The notes beneath the pieces were generated by a model. That model saw only the letters and a program-made list of their open reading frames with translations. It was not told where the DNA came from and did no database searches. This document shows positions 15,228-22,425 of a DNA stretch of 22,425 nucleotides, piece after piece (position 1 is the first letter of the stretch; each line of letters starts with the position of its first letter). Source of the DNA: a virus. The stretch covers positions 1 through 22,425 of IMG/VR virus record IMGVR_UViG_3300014495_000250; one strand, given 5' to 3'. The translations under genes were made by a program, and so were the position numbers.

Positions 15228-15340
15228 AGCGCTGTTTGCAACCACTGTAGGCTCAAATATGCGTTTTCATGCATAGAGAGCTTAAACCCGTTCAGCCGCA
15301 CCGTCAGGACCATCGACGAAGCTCCAACCTTTCCGCTGCG
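14979..15340. other. Disrupted stretch between scaffold-like and zinc-ribbon genes
   Basis: No intact minus-strand gene is visible in these 362 bases, although the order of related phages would put a capsid gene near here. The left two thirds hold the uncertain plus-strand frame. Bases 15228-15340 hold nothing I can support. No terminal inverted repeats, tRNA or insertion-sequence ends were seen. Confidence 0.4.
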
Positions 15341-16647
15341 CTAAAGATTTAATATGTCCGCATCCGACATACGCCCGTAATCGACGTCTCGAGAAGACAC
15401 CGCTCGACGCCCATCATTCCCGGCGCCTCCAGAACCTGCAATATCCACAGGACGCTCGGCCGTTCGTTGTCGCGCACGTCTCGCCTGATTCGCTGACACT
15501 ACTGTGGTCGTCCACTCGTCTAAAACGCGTTTTGCAACGCTAGGTAATGCTTGCCGAGCTCCCCCCGTCACCAGCGATACAATCGCGTGCCGATGATCTT
15601 CGTCAAGCGATCCAGACCGGAATGCTTCCCGCATCTGTTGCCCTAAGGTTCGATTCCCGCGCAGCGTCGCGTCGATCTCGCGGTAGATTTCTCCAACTAC
15701 CCTGTTCCGCGCCGTCTTAGCTATCCCTTCAGGCAACAACCGCTCAACCTGCGTTTCAATGGCATCAAGTACGCTCTCCACCGCAGCAGCATTCGTCGAA
15801 TAAAAGAATTGTGTCTGCGCAGGGGTAATACCGAGGGTCGAAGCGACATCTTCAGCCGACGGAAGGTCATTGACCTGTTGCCGACTCTCTTTCGCTTGTA
15901 CTTGCTGCGAATGTCCCAGTTCGCCATCTGCTCTTTGGTAATTTGGCGCCGCCGGATCCAGCCCGCGCCGATCTCCCGGGCGCCCAAATTCAACTCTCGC
16001 GGTCGAGCGCGTTCCCATTGCGGATGGATCGGTCGCGCCAGGCACCAGACCGCCATTGCGCGCGCCAACGAAGCAAACGCTGCGGGATCCAATTGCGCCA
16101 CGACCCGAGCGAGTTCCGCATGATCTTCAGGACGCTTCGAGAAAAATAGCGCATCCATCCGATTCAAATCATTGAGCATCGTTGTCGCCGCGCGAGCCTC
16201 CGCCGGTGTCGCAAATACTTCGCGATACGCTTTGGCGTCGAGCCAATCGTCGCGAAGCCCGGGGTTCAATTCGAACGCTTCACGCAAGGTTGCCGGGTCG
16301 GGCTGATCCGTCAAAGCTTCGGGCGTACTCTCGAATTCTTCGCCAGAATCGGTGTTTGAAGTGCCTTGGAAATCGGTGCGTTCGTATCCTTCGCGCGCGC
16401 GAGTTCGTGGCAAGCTAGAACTACCATCATCCTCATTGGGACTTTCAGGGCGACAGGGAAGGTTCCCGTCATATCCTTGAACCCTGTATTCCAACTTTGC
16501 TTCCCCTTCCTTCGTCGCAGTTTCCTTAGCCGCAGGAACTGCACCATTTCTTCCAGTCCTGCGTGGCAAGTGCGTGGTCAGACCAAGCATCTCGTCATCG
16601 GTCGAATGCGACGTTAAGACCGTTGACTTTGCGGTGTCAGTTCCCAT
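15341..16647 (-). pseudogene. Scaffold-like phage head protein split by a one-base frameshift
   Basis: ATG at 16647 has AAGGAA about seven bases upstream. The first frame gives an acidic, disordered N terminus, then a helical region (LREAFELNPGLRDDWLDAKA, LNDLNRMDALFFSKRPEDHA) up to SLARAMA at about 16051. It then runs into basic nonsense until 15721. A second frame, shifted by one base, carries on with LVPGATDPSAMG, the helices FFYSTNAAAVESVLDAIETQ and TARNRVVGEIYREIDATLRG, and the C terminus DYGRMSDADILNL, ending at 15341. Adding one G to the GCGGTC at about 16049-16053 restores a single frame of about 435 residues. Helical, acidic content and position after the portal suggest a scaffolding protein, which is an inference. 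Confidence 0.65.
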
Positions 16648-16865
16648 ATTCAAATTCCTTTGGTTTCCAGGCTTGCACTAATCTCGGAGCATCCGTCGTA
16701 CAAAACAAGCGCGCAACCCACTGACATGATGACACTTAAGTATTGGCCGGCTGCGGGGCGACTGAAATCCTTCGAAAACGAAACGACAGTACTATTCCCC
16801 GCGCTGCGTTGGTCTTATCTAATCTAATATCTGGGTCGGGGCTCGTTTCGCGCTGAGCGAACACG

Positions 16866-17750
16866 ATGGTCTCCGTCCATTCCATTGAGGCTCTAGTGAG
16901 TTCGCCAACAAACTCCGACGACTCAAAAGCAACCCCCGCGATATCCACAGGAACCGACAGGCGTCGGCGCAAGCGCGCCAAGATCGCAGCCCAGGTCCAC
17001 GTTCGCGGCGTGAACGCGCCGGAGCCCTTCGAAGAAGTTTGCAAAAGCATTGACGTGTCGCGTCACGGCCTCTTATTCACCGCCGCTCGCGCCGGTTATT
17101 GGAAAGGCCAGCGCCTCGAAGTAACTTTTCCCTATTCCACCGCGCCAGCGGCCTTCGATTCCGGACAACAAGCGGAAATCGTCCGCATCTTGGAGCGAAA
17201 CGGTACTTACGCGATCGCGGTGCAATTTCTTAACTCGAAATACAATCCGGCCACCGCTGTCGGCACCGACCGATTTGGCTCTGCCACCCAATTCGCGCCC
17301 AGCGCCAGCCGTGCTTCACCACAAGTCATAGTCCTGACGGTTGATTCCGACGTTGCCACATCGGACCTTGCACACCAAACGCTTTCGAAAGACGGCTACA
17401 CGGTAGTCTCTGTTTCCAGCGCCCGCCAAGCCCTCGATTTTCTGCGCACTGCGGTGCCCGCCGTTGTAATTGCGGACATCGGGGGAAACGACATACCCGG
17501 CCAGGATCTCTGTGTCATCATTAAACGCGACGAGCGTCTGCAGCGTGTGCCGGTGATTTTGTTAACGCGCTCCGACGAATCCGCCGATCAAGCCGCGTCC
17601 CAGCAGCTCGGCGCAATGGCTTGCATTGCTAAACCATTCAACCCTGGGCGTCTATCGCAGGTGGTCCGGCTCGTCGCTCCGCCACCCGGGAAACGAAGCG
17701 TATACGGCGCTTCACGCTATTTCAGCAGCAGCATTGAGCGCGCACTTTAG
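16866..17750 (+). CDS. PilZ domain fused to a response-regulator receiver domain
   Basis: This encodes 294 residues from ATG at 16866, with only a weak GAG upstream. Residues 31-125 are a PilZ domain with the c-di-GMP-binding RxxxR inside DRRRRKR (32-37) and the DxSxxG motif at D63-V-S-R-H-G68. Residues 153-270 are a receiver domain: acidic pocket D160/D162, predicted phosphoacceptor D204 in VVIADIGG, T234 and K256 (IAKPF) are all present. The protein could join c-di-GMP sensing to phosphorelay input. PilZ proteins commonly act on pili, motility or exopolysaccharide, but no output domain or partner kinase is visible. It lies between portal and scaffold, opposite to both, and ends seven bases from the portal stop. 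It looks like a host gene carried by the prophage. Confidence 0.85.
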   Translation: MVSVHSIEALVSSPTNSDDSKATPAISTGTDRRRRKRAKIAAQVHVRGVNAPEPFEEVCKSIDVSRHGLLFTAARAGYWKGQRLEVTFPYSTAPAAFDSGQQAEIVRILERNGTYAIAVQFLNSKYNPATAVGTDRFGSATQFAPSASRASPQVIVLTVDSDVATSDLAHQTLSKDGYTVVSVSSARQALDFLRTAVPAVVIADIGGNDIPGQDLCVIIKRDERLQRVPVILLTRSDESADQAASQQLGAMACIAKPFNPGRLSQVVRLVAPPPGKRSVYGASRYFSSSIERAL

Positions 17751-17757
17751 CCCATGA

Positions 17758-20358
17758 TTATCTTCCCTTCGTCTCGTTCGTCTGCGGTGCATTGCCCATA
17801 GCCGCCGCCATCTGCTGCTTCCGCAAATAATCGCGGTGGAAAAGTGCATGCGCCCGGACGTTGGCATATCCGAGTGGGGCCTCGATCTTGGCTACCTGTC
17901 CCGCATCGGCCGAAAACCACCGCATGCAAATCTCCAACTCCACAGCATGATTGTCCGCGAATTCATCTGGCATAATGCTCGGCAAAATGACTTCCGCATC
18001 CACGGCTCCGCCGGCAGCTGCAGCAGCGGTTGGACCCACTGCCGCAGTCACATCTTGTCGTCGCACCAGTGGCATCTCGCCTACTAATTGTGCGATCTCG
18101 CGATACTGCTTCGTCCGCGATTCATCATCTGGAATCACAAGCTCTTCCAACCCGATCAGTCGCTTCACCAAAGCCATGTTTTCAGGATGCGCCAGGACCG
18201 CCTGCAGCTGTGGATCAGGATTCCCCAACAGCTGCAGTAACACAGCGCGCTGCTGTGACCAAAGAGTCGGATACTGCTCGTCGGTCTCGGGATAGCTGAA
18301 TAAGTTCCCTTTTAGGTCGGCCAGCCGTATCCACTTCGATTCGTACGCGGCCCCCGCTCCTAGCAGCGTTACCTCCACATCGTTAGGCCGGTTCCTCCGG
18401 AAACAGTCAACAGCCAAAAGCATGATGTCCGCATGGAAAAATTTCATGCGACGCCACACCAAACCAATCCGTCCCATCGCTTGATCGCGCGCCATCGCAT
18501 ATCCAGACGCCGTATCATTATTCGACATTGCCCCGCCAAATTGCGCGGGGAATGCTCCCGTAAGAAATTGTGCGACGGGCCCCATCAAACCAGCGGCATG
18601 TTCCGCTAGATCGGGCGGTACTTCGGCAGCGTCGGGCTGAAAGAATCCTGACGCCAGCGATTGTCCAGGCTTCGCTCGTGCCGGATAATGCGCCCCAGGT
18701 TCTGCGGTCTGACTTTGCAGCGCATCGAAATCCAGCACTTCGCTGTCCGCATAGATCGGCGGAATCCCGTACTCATACGTTTCCATCTGCAAATTTGACA
18801 GCGTATTGAACCGTTCCTGAACGCTGATCAGCGCATCTCCCAATGCTGGTCGCCCACTTGAACCGTCTCCAGGCAAGGCGTGCAAAACCCGCCAGTGATC
18901 GTCCATGTTTTCGCTGCGTGATTCGCAGTACGTGTCCCCAGCGAACGCTACGTACGCGCCGTCAGGAAACATTCCCAGCAGGTCATCGCGTAACCCCTTA
19001 TCATCCAGAGCAAAAAACGCCCAGGGTCTCAGCCACGTCCTCTGAAACGTAATCAAATTAATATTTATGTCGCCGCCTTCCGTGAGTGGTCCACCTTGCG
19101 ACTGCGACAAACGCGCCAGCCGCTCGTATTCCTGCGATCCGGTTGCCACCGGCGACCCGATCTTGTCCGCCGCATGCGGGTAAGCAGCCCTCAACCGTGC
19201 CTGATGAACTTCCATGTTCCATTGAATATACGGATACTCATGCATCTCATTGGCCCAGGGTGGAGTCTTCAATTCCAAGCCTCCGACGATTGTCACAACC
19301 TCCTGCCCATTAGGCACGCGCTGTCGCGTTTCCGTGGTTGGCACAGTCACTGTCTCACCCGCGACGAAATCTTCCTCGGTCAACGAAGCCCCGCAAACGT
19401 CGCATGGCGAAGAAAGATTGTCGTCACTCAAAGCGGGACCGTCGTCGGCACCCTGAGTCTCGATCCTTCGACCTCGAACGTCATCCCGACGGTCGGCTCC
19501 GCCCGCCGCAAGTATCTCTCTTCGATCCTCAACTCTGCCCTTAGCCTTATTCTCCGCGCCGCATTCCGGGCAAACATAAACGTCCGCGCCGATCTTGACC
19601 TCGCGCGCGCCAATTTCGGTTTCCGGATGAAATCCAAAACGCTGCCCATCCACCACGAAACGCACATAGGCCCCAACCTTGCCGTCAGTCCAAAGGTTGA
19701 AGGCCTCCTCAACAATCAAATTCCCAATCCGATTGTTGCGTTCCACCAACTGCGCGACTTCCGTGGCCGCCTTAGCGGCGGCCACATCCTCTTCGGCCTG
19801 CGCCGACGAAGGAAAGAACCTCACCCGCGGCACATCCTGCGAAAGCACGGCCACAAGCGAAAGGCCAAACGCCTGGTAAATATTCGTCACAAATTCGTAT
19901 AGCGGCAAGTCGTCTAACGAAGAGCCATCGGATAAGTTCTGTTCGAATGGCAAATGCCAATTCTGATCGCGCTCGTTCCACCACAAATACTGGAGCCCGC
20001 GCCAGAACTGGTGTGCCTGCTTGATCCTCCGCACTTCCTGACGTCGCGTAGAATCTGACTCAAACGAAAATTGCTGGACTAACCTTCGCAGCGCACCCTC
20101 CAGCCGCTCCGGCAACTGTTCATTATTCGGCCCGTAGGGACTCTCCTGGAGATTTGTAGCCGAATTCAACATCCTTGCTTTGCCGGAACGGCCATCCGTG
20201 TTGAGGCCCTTCATCCGTCGTCGGTTGCCCGTGTCGTCCGCATCCGTCGAATTTCGAGAGCCCACGCCCGCTACGTGAGCTCTCCCTTCAGCCTTCACCG
20301 GCCCTTCAACCGGCACAATGGCCGGATCAGCTGCTGAAATCGGTTTCTGCATCGGCAT
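17758..20358 (-). CDS. Phage portal protein with inserted Cys-pair (zinc-ribbon-like) region
   Basis: This encodes 866 residues from ATG at 20358, with GAGGA six bases upstream. The portal is the dodecameric ring at the head vertex that passes DNA and seats the packaging motor. Portal-like sequence includes a helical clip/stem region (SVQERFNTLSNLQMETYEYG), a C-terminal barrel-forming helix (LVWRRMKFFHADIMLLAVDC) and the wing (WWNERDQNWHLPFEQ). The size fits large P22-type portals (725 in P22). An insert carries C263-P-E-C266 and C319-D-V-C322, two CxxC pairs about 52 residues apart, with a charged low-complexity loop between. Such zinc clusters are not part of the classical fold. The gene lies after the terminase as expected, and its stop is seven bases from the PilZ-receiver gene. 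Confidence 0.85.
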   Translation of the reverse strand: MPMQKPISAADPAIVPVEGPVKAEGRAHVAGVGSRNSTDADDTGNRRRMKGLNTDGRSGKARMLNSATNLQESPYGPNNEQLPERLEGALRRLVQQFSFESDSTRRQEVRRIKQAHQFWRGLQYLWWNERDQNWHLPFEQNLSDGSSLDDLPLYEFVTNIYQAFGLSLVAVLSQDVPRVRFFPSSAQAEEDVAAAKAATEVAQLVERNNRIGNLIVEEAFNLWTDGKVGAYVRFVVDGQRFGFHPETEIGAREVKIGADVYVCPECGAENKAKGRVEDRREILAAGGADRRDDVRGRRIETQGADDGPALSDDNLSSPCDVCGASLTEEDFVAGETVTVPTTETRQRVPNGQEVVTIVGGLELKTPPWANEMHEYPYIQWNMEVHQARLRAAYPHAADKIGSPVATGSQEYERLARLSQSQGGPLTEGGDININLITFQRTWLRPWAFFALDDKGLRDDLLGMFPDGAYVAFAGDTYCESRSENMDDHWRVLHALPGDGSSGRPALGDALISVQERFNTLSNLQMETYEYGIPPIYADSEVLDFDALQSQTAEPGAHYPARAKPGQSLASGFFQPDAAEVPPDLAEHAAGLMGPVAQFLTGAFPAQFGGAMSNNDTASGYAMARDQAMGRIGLVWRRMKFFHADIMLLAVDCFRRNRPNDVEVTLLGAGAAYESKWIRLADLKGNLFSYPETDEQYPTLWSQQRAVLLQLLGNPDPQLQAVLAHPENMALVKRLIGLEELVIPDDESRTKQYREIAQLVGEMPLVRRQDVTAAVGPTAAAAAGGAVDAEVILPSIMPDEFADNHAVELEICMRWFSADAGQVAKIEAPLGYANVRAHALFHRDYLRKQQMAAAMGNAPQTNETKGR

Positions 20359-20426
20359 GCACTGTCCTCTGAGCGGCGAGCCGCAAAAATAATCATCCTA
20401 ACCAAGCCAATTGAAGAACAGTGCAC

Positions 20427-20900
20427 TTACCGCTTGCAATCCTTCGCAAACTCATCCTTCAAAAAACTCCTTAGATCGCGATGATCCCCGAACACATGAG
20501 TTTCCGGGCGCGCAGCATAGGCACCCGCCGACGTATGTCCCGGTGACGCCGAATGAAATGCGGATCCGCCATTTGTTGTCCGCTGCGCACCTGAATCGCT
20601 CGACGATCCCGCTCTGCTGCCCGCATCCACAGCACTTTCTCGATGCACACGTGCGACAAAACCCCGCTGCGCTCGCCCCGAATGAGATGGAACGAGCGCA
20701 GCGGCATCAATTTCAATCCGATGAATTGGGCCCCTGTCGGCGTTGTTGGCCGCCCCAGCCTCGCCGCCGTCATTGTCATCGCCGCCGCCCTGTTCTGAAT
20801 CTTGGTCCAGCGCCAATAGTGCCGCCTCGGCTTCGCGCGCAGCTTCCAATGCTTCCCCCGCTATCCCATTAATATGGTAACGCCCTCGAATAAATGGCAT
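20427..20900 (-). CDS. Phage head-region protein, unknown function
   Basis: This encodes 157 residues from ATG at 20900, with a strong GGAGGGG a few bases upstream. The N terminus (MPFIRGRYHINGIAGEALEA) leads into an Ala/Glu-rich helix, then an acidic Gly/Asp-rich linker. A more ordered block (IHRIEIDAAALVPSHSGRAQ) precedes a Ser/Gly/Ala-rich segment, and the chain closes with HRDLRSFLKDEF. No membrane segment, Cys or catalytic motif is visible. It lies between the terminase and the portal and is probably co-translated with them. I recall similar small proteins before portals in soil phage genomes but know no function. Confidence 0.7.
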   Translation of the reverse strand: MPFIRGRYHINGIAGEALEAAREAEAALLALDQDSEQGGGDDNDGGEAGAANNADRGPIHRIEIDAAALVPSHSGRAQRGFVARVHRESAVDAGSRAGSSSDSGAQRTTNGGSAFHSASPGHTSAGAYAARPETHVFGDHRDLRSFLKDEFAKDCKR

Positions 20901-20957
20901 GTCCCCTCCAAATCAAGAGATCACCAGCTCAAACAACATTCTCCACACCTCGCATCA

Positions 20958-21302
20958 CTATCCGCAAACTACGCCGTTTCTTTTTTTCGAGCTGAATTGA
21001 TCTCCAGCCTCCGATAAACCTGATGCCACAAGCATCGCCTTTTGGATGCCGCCGGCTGCTTTTGCATCGTGCTCCGTCACAGTAGGGACCGGAACCTTCG
21101 CCGCCGCAACGGTTCGCAGTCCCAATTCCAAATGTCCCAGCGATCGGTCATCAACGTTAACCGCGATCAGCGGCACCCCCGCAATCCCAAGAATAGAATT
21201 CAAAAGCGCTCGATCCTCGCCGCGCAGCCTCATCACCTCGATCTCCAGCTGACCCGTATATCTCCGAACAACAATACGACGCCACATGTCCCGCAACTTC
21301 AT
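20958..21302 (-). CDS. Small coiled-coil phage protein, unknown function
   Basis: This encodes 114 residues from ATG at 21302, chosen because GGAG lies five bases upstream. A longer frame from 21386 would add 28 residues that look unstructured. A basic N terminus (MKLRDMWRRIVVRRYTGQ) runs into a probable coiled coil (LEIEVMRLRGEDRALLNSIL), then a hydrophobic GIAGVPLIAVNV and a polar tail ending NGVVCG. It follows the terminase gene by about 140 bases on the same strand. It could be a terminase partner or head protein, but nothing diagnostic is visible. Confidence 0.6.
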   Translation of the reverse strand: MKLRDMWRRIVVRRYTGQLEIEVMRLRGEDRALLNSILGIAGVPLIAVNVDDRSLGHLELGLRTVAAAKVPVPTVTEHDAKAAGGIQKAMLVASGLSEAGDQFSSKKRNGVVCG

Positions 21303-21444
21303 CGTCGCTCCATTCACCAAAATATAAAGATATAAACTCAGTTCCGCGGTCTTCTTTTCCCGCGAAAAAGAAGGGCGGCGCGACATTCAAACCCTGGAGT
21401 ACGCTGCCAAACCAGGCGCAGCCAAGAACACCCATATCTCGTGG

Positions 21445-22425
21445 CTATCTTCGCCTCCGTAAAAACGACACCGGCAGCATTCGCTTCTCTTCTTCAAGCT
21501 GTGCTTTACGCGCCTGAATCGCGCGAACGGTGGGATCCAGCGACGTAATTCGCTGCGCTAACCGCTGCTCCAAGGGCTCCCTTACGAATCCGCTGCGCTG
21601 CGCCGAATAGCGCGATTTCAATCCATACCGCGCAGCGTCAGCTGAATCGTCGCCGTCCATTTTTTCCACATCTTCAATCCGCGCAGTATCTCGAACCAAA
21701 GTCGGCAATGTCCGAATCAATTCAATGCAGCTGTCCGTCAGAAGCCACTCGCCGGCATCCAGCATTTGATACATCAGCATCCAACCGCCGATCCTATCGT
21801 CGTCCGCGGGAATCGGGCGCGGAAAGCCAGCGGCCGCAAAAACATCGCCCATCTGTTCCGCAATCGATGCCTCATCAGTCCGTCGCGCGAATGCATCCGG
21901 AGAAAGATAAATCGCATCAATGTTTTCTGTCGCGGAACAATTGACGCCACGCCGCTCCCCAGTGGCACGTCCCACACTGCGCGCGATGATTTCACGCGCT
22001 AATTCTCGAGGAGTAGTGCGATGAGTCACATACTCGCGGTAGGTAATGACTCGCGTCGCCGCTTTGGCCGCGGCGCGCTCAGCCTGTCGTTCCAAAGGCG
22101 TCTGCGCGTGCCAATAACTAGCCGCAGGATGCTCGAATCCCCAATCGATCGAAATCCACCGCGGCCACCACGCCCGCCATTCCAGGCTCTCCGCACGCGC
22201 TATGTGCCGTCCAACATCAAACTTGTCAAAATACTGCCCGGCGAAAACATCCCAGTCGCCGTCCAGAAAAGCGCGCTTCAGGTGCGTCGGTAGCGCTTCA
22301 AGCGTTTTTTTATAATTCTCATCGACCGCATAAATCGGATTATCTCCCAGCCGTGCCGCAATAAAATCATAATCCGCTGCATCGTATTGCTCGGGACGCT
22401 CCATACCTGGTGCCGGCTTCTTGTC
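21445..22425 (-). CDS. Phage terminase large subunit, C-terminal nuclease part (5' end outside window)
   Basis: The frame is open to the window edge, so this is the C-terminal part. Counted from the internal Met at 22404 it is 319 residues. The enzyme packages DNA: an N-terminal ATPase, not in this window, pumps, and a C-terminal RNase-H-like nuclease cuts. The nuclease is recognisable from ISIDWGFEHPAAS with D87 as first metal-binding acid, a middle YLSPDAF (D170) and a late DDSADAARYGL (D252/D253, D256). The linker LKRAFLDGDWDVFAGQYFDKF is the usual link between motor and nuclease. The C-terminal tail is basic (FLRRRR), ending TAG at 21445. It heads the operon whose next members are the small head proteins and the portal. 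Confidence 0.9.
   Translation of the reverse strand, partial: DKKPAPGMERPEQYDAADYDFIAARLGDNPIYAVDENYKKTLEALPTHLKRAFLDGDWDVFAGQYFDKFDVGRHIARAESLEWRAWWPRWISIDWGFEHPAASYWHAQTPLERQAERAAAKAATRVITYREYVTHRTTPRELAREIIARSVGRATGERRGVNCSATENIDAIYLSPDAFARRTDEASIAEQMGDVFAAAGFPRPIPADDDRIGGWMLMYQMLDAGEWLLTDSCIELIRTLPTLVRDTARIEDVEKMDGDDSADAARYGLKSRYSAQRSGFVREPLEQRLAQRITSLDPTVRAIQARKAQLEEEKRMLPVSFLRRRR

Noticed and set aside
16040-16060. Programmed ribosomal frameshift in the scaffold-like gene
   Set aside because: The sequence around the switch (ATGGCGGTCTGG) has no slippery heptamer and no evident downstream stem, so a base loss is more likely.
16654-16865. Possible divergent promoters between the scaffold-like and PilZ-receiver genes
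   Set aside because: TAATAT at 16825-16830 could be a -10, but no -35 lies at a proper distance, so I did not list a promoter.
19096-19902. A 268-codon plus-strand open frame opposite the portal gene
   Set aside because: It lies wholly antisense to a confident portal sequence, is rich in Arg, Ser and His in the way of shadow frames, and has no ribosome site or recognisable motif.
21157-21435. Minus-strand frame continuing in frame after the terminase TAG
   Set aside because: It resembles the nozzle amber case, but the peptide overlaps the coiled-coil gene in another frame, lacks protein-like character, and the terminase already ends in a natural basic tail.
1-22425. tRNA, rRNA, CRISPR array, insertion sequence or attachment site
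   Set aside because: No cloverleaf, regular spaced repeats, transposase or paired att-like repeats were seen. By eye I could have missed short att repeats.

Overview
The window reads as the structural (head and tail) module of a short-tailed, T7/P22-like prophage in a bacterial chromosome. The host is probably an acidobacterium. That assignment is an inference from the style of the NHL/Ig-like surface protein and of the fibre, not from a marker gene. Nearly all phage genes lie on the minus strand, so the module is read from right to left.

Right end (22425-15341): large terminase (its 5' part is outside the window), two small head-region proteins, a large portal with an inserted zinc-ribbon-like Cys cluster, and a scaffold-like gene split by a single-base frameshift. 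Middle (15340-8487): a disturbed stretch with a truncated zinc-ribbon gene, a 1470-residue pectate-lyase-like beta-helix protein that carries a signal peptide, a small unknown protein, and a head-tail adaptor-like protein. Left end (5970-1): a small virion-type protein, a 734-residue tail-nozzle-like protein followed in frame by its probable C-terminal piece, a fibre-like protein ending in a Hint/intein-like domain, an unknown protein, a GNAT-like protein, a Gln-rich protein with a glycine-rich hydrophobic tail, and a small conserved-looking protein. The order adaptor, nozzle, GNAT-like, Gln/Gly-rich resembles T7 gp11, gp12, gp13, gp14.

Three plus-strand genes interrupt the module, and each looks cellular rather than viral: a PilZ-receiver regulator (16866-17750), a RidA-family protein lacking about 30 internal residues (9396-9692), and an exported NHL beta-propeller protein with C-terminal membrane segments (6203-8506). 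They look like morons or later insertions.

Several phage genes look damaged: the scaffold frameshift, an amber codon before the nozzle C terminus, a GTT codon where the GNAT start should be, a truncated zinc-ribbon gene, and possibly a frameshift in the last gene. I recognise no major capsid gene. The simplest reading is a decaying or domesticated prophage carrying host genes, although assembly errors could explain some single-base lesions. The most unusual intact feature is the Hint domain, which has intein catalytic residues but only five residues after its terminal His-Asn.
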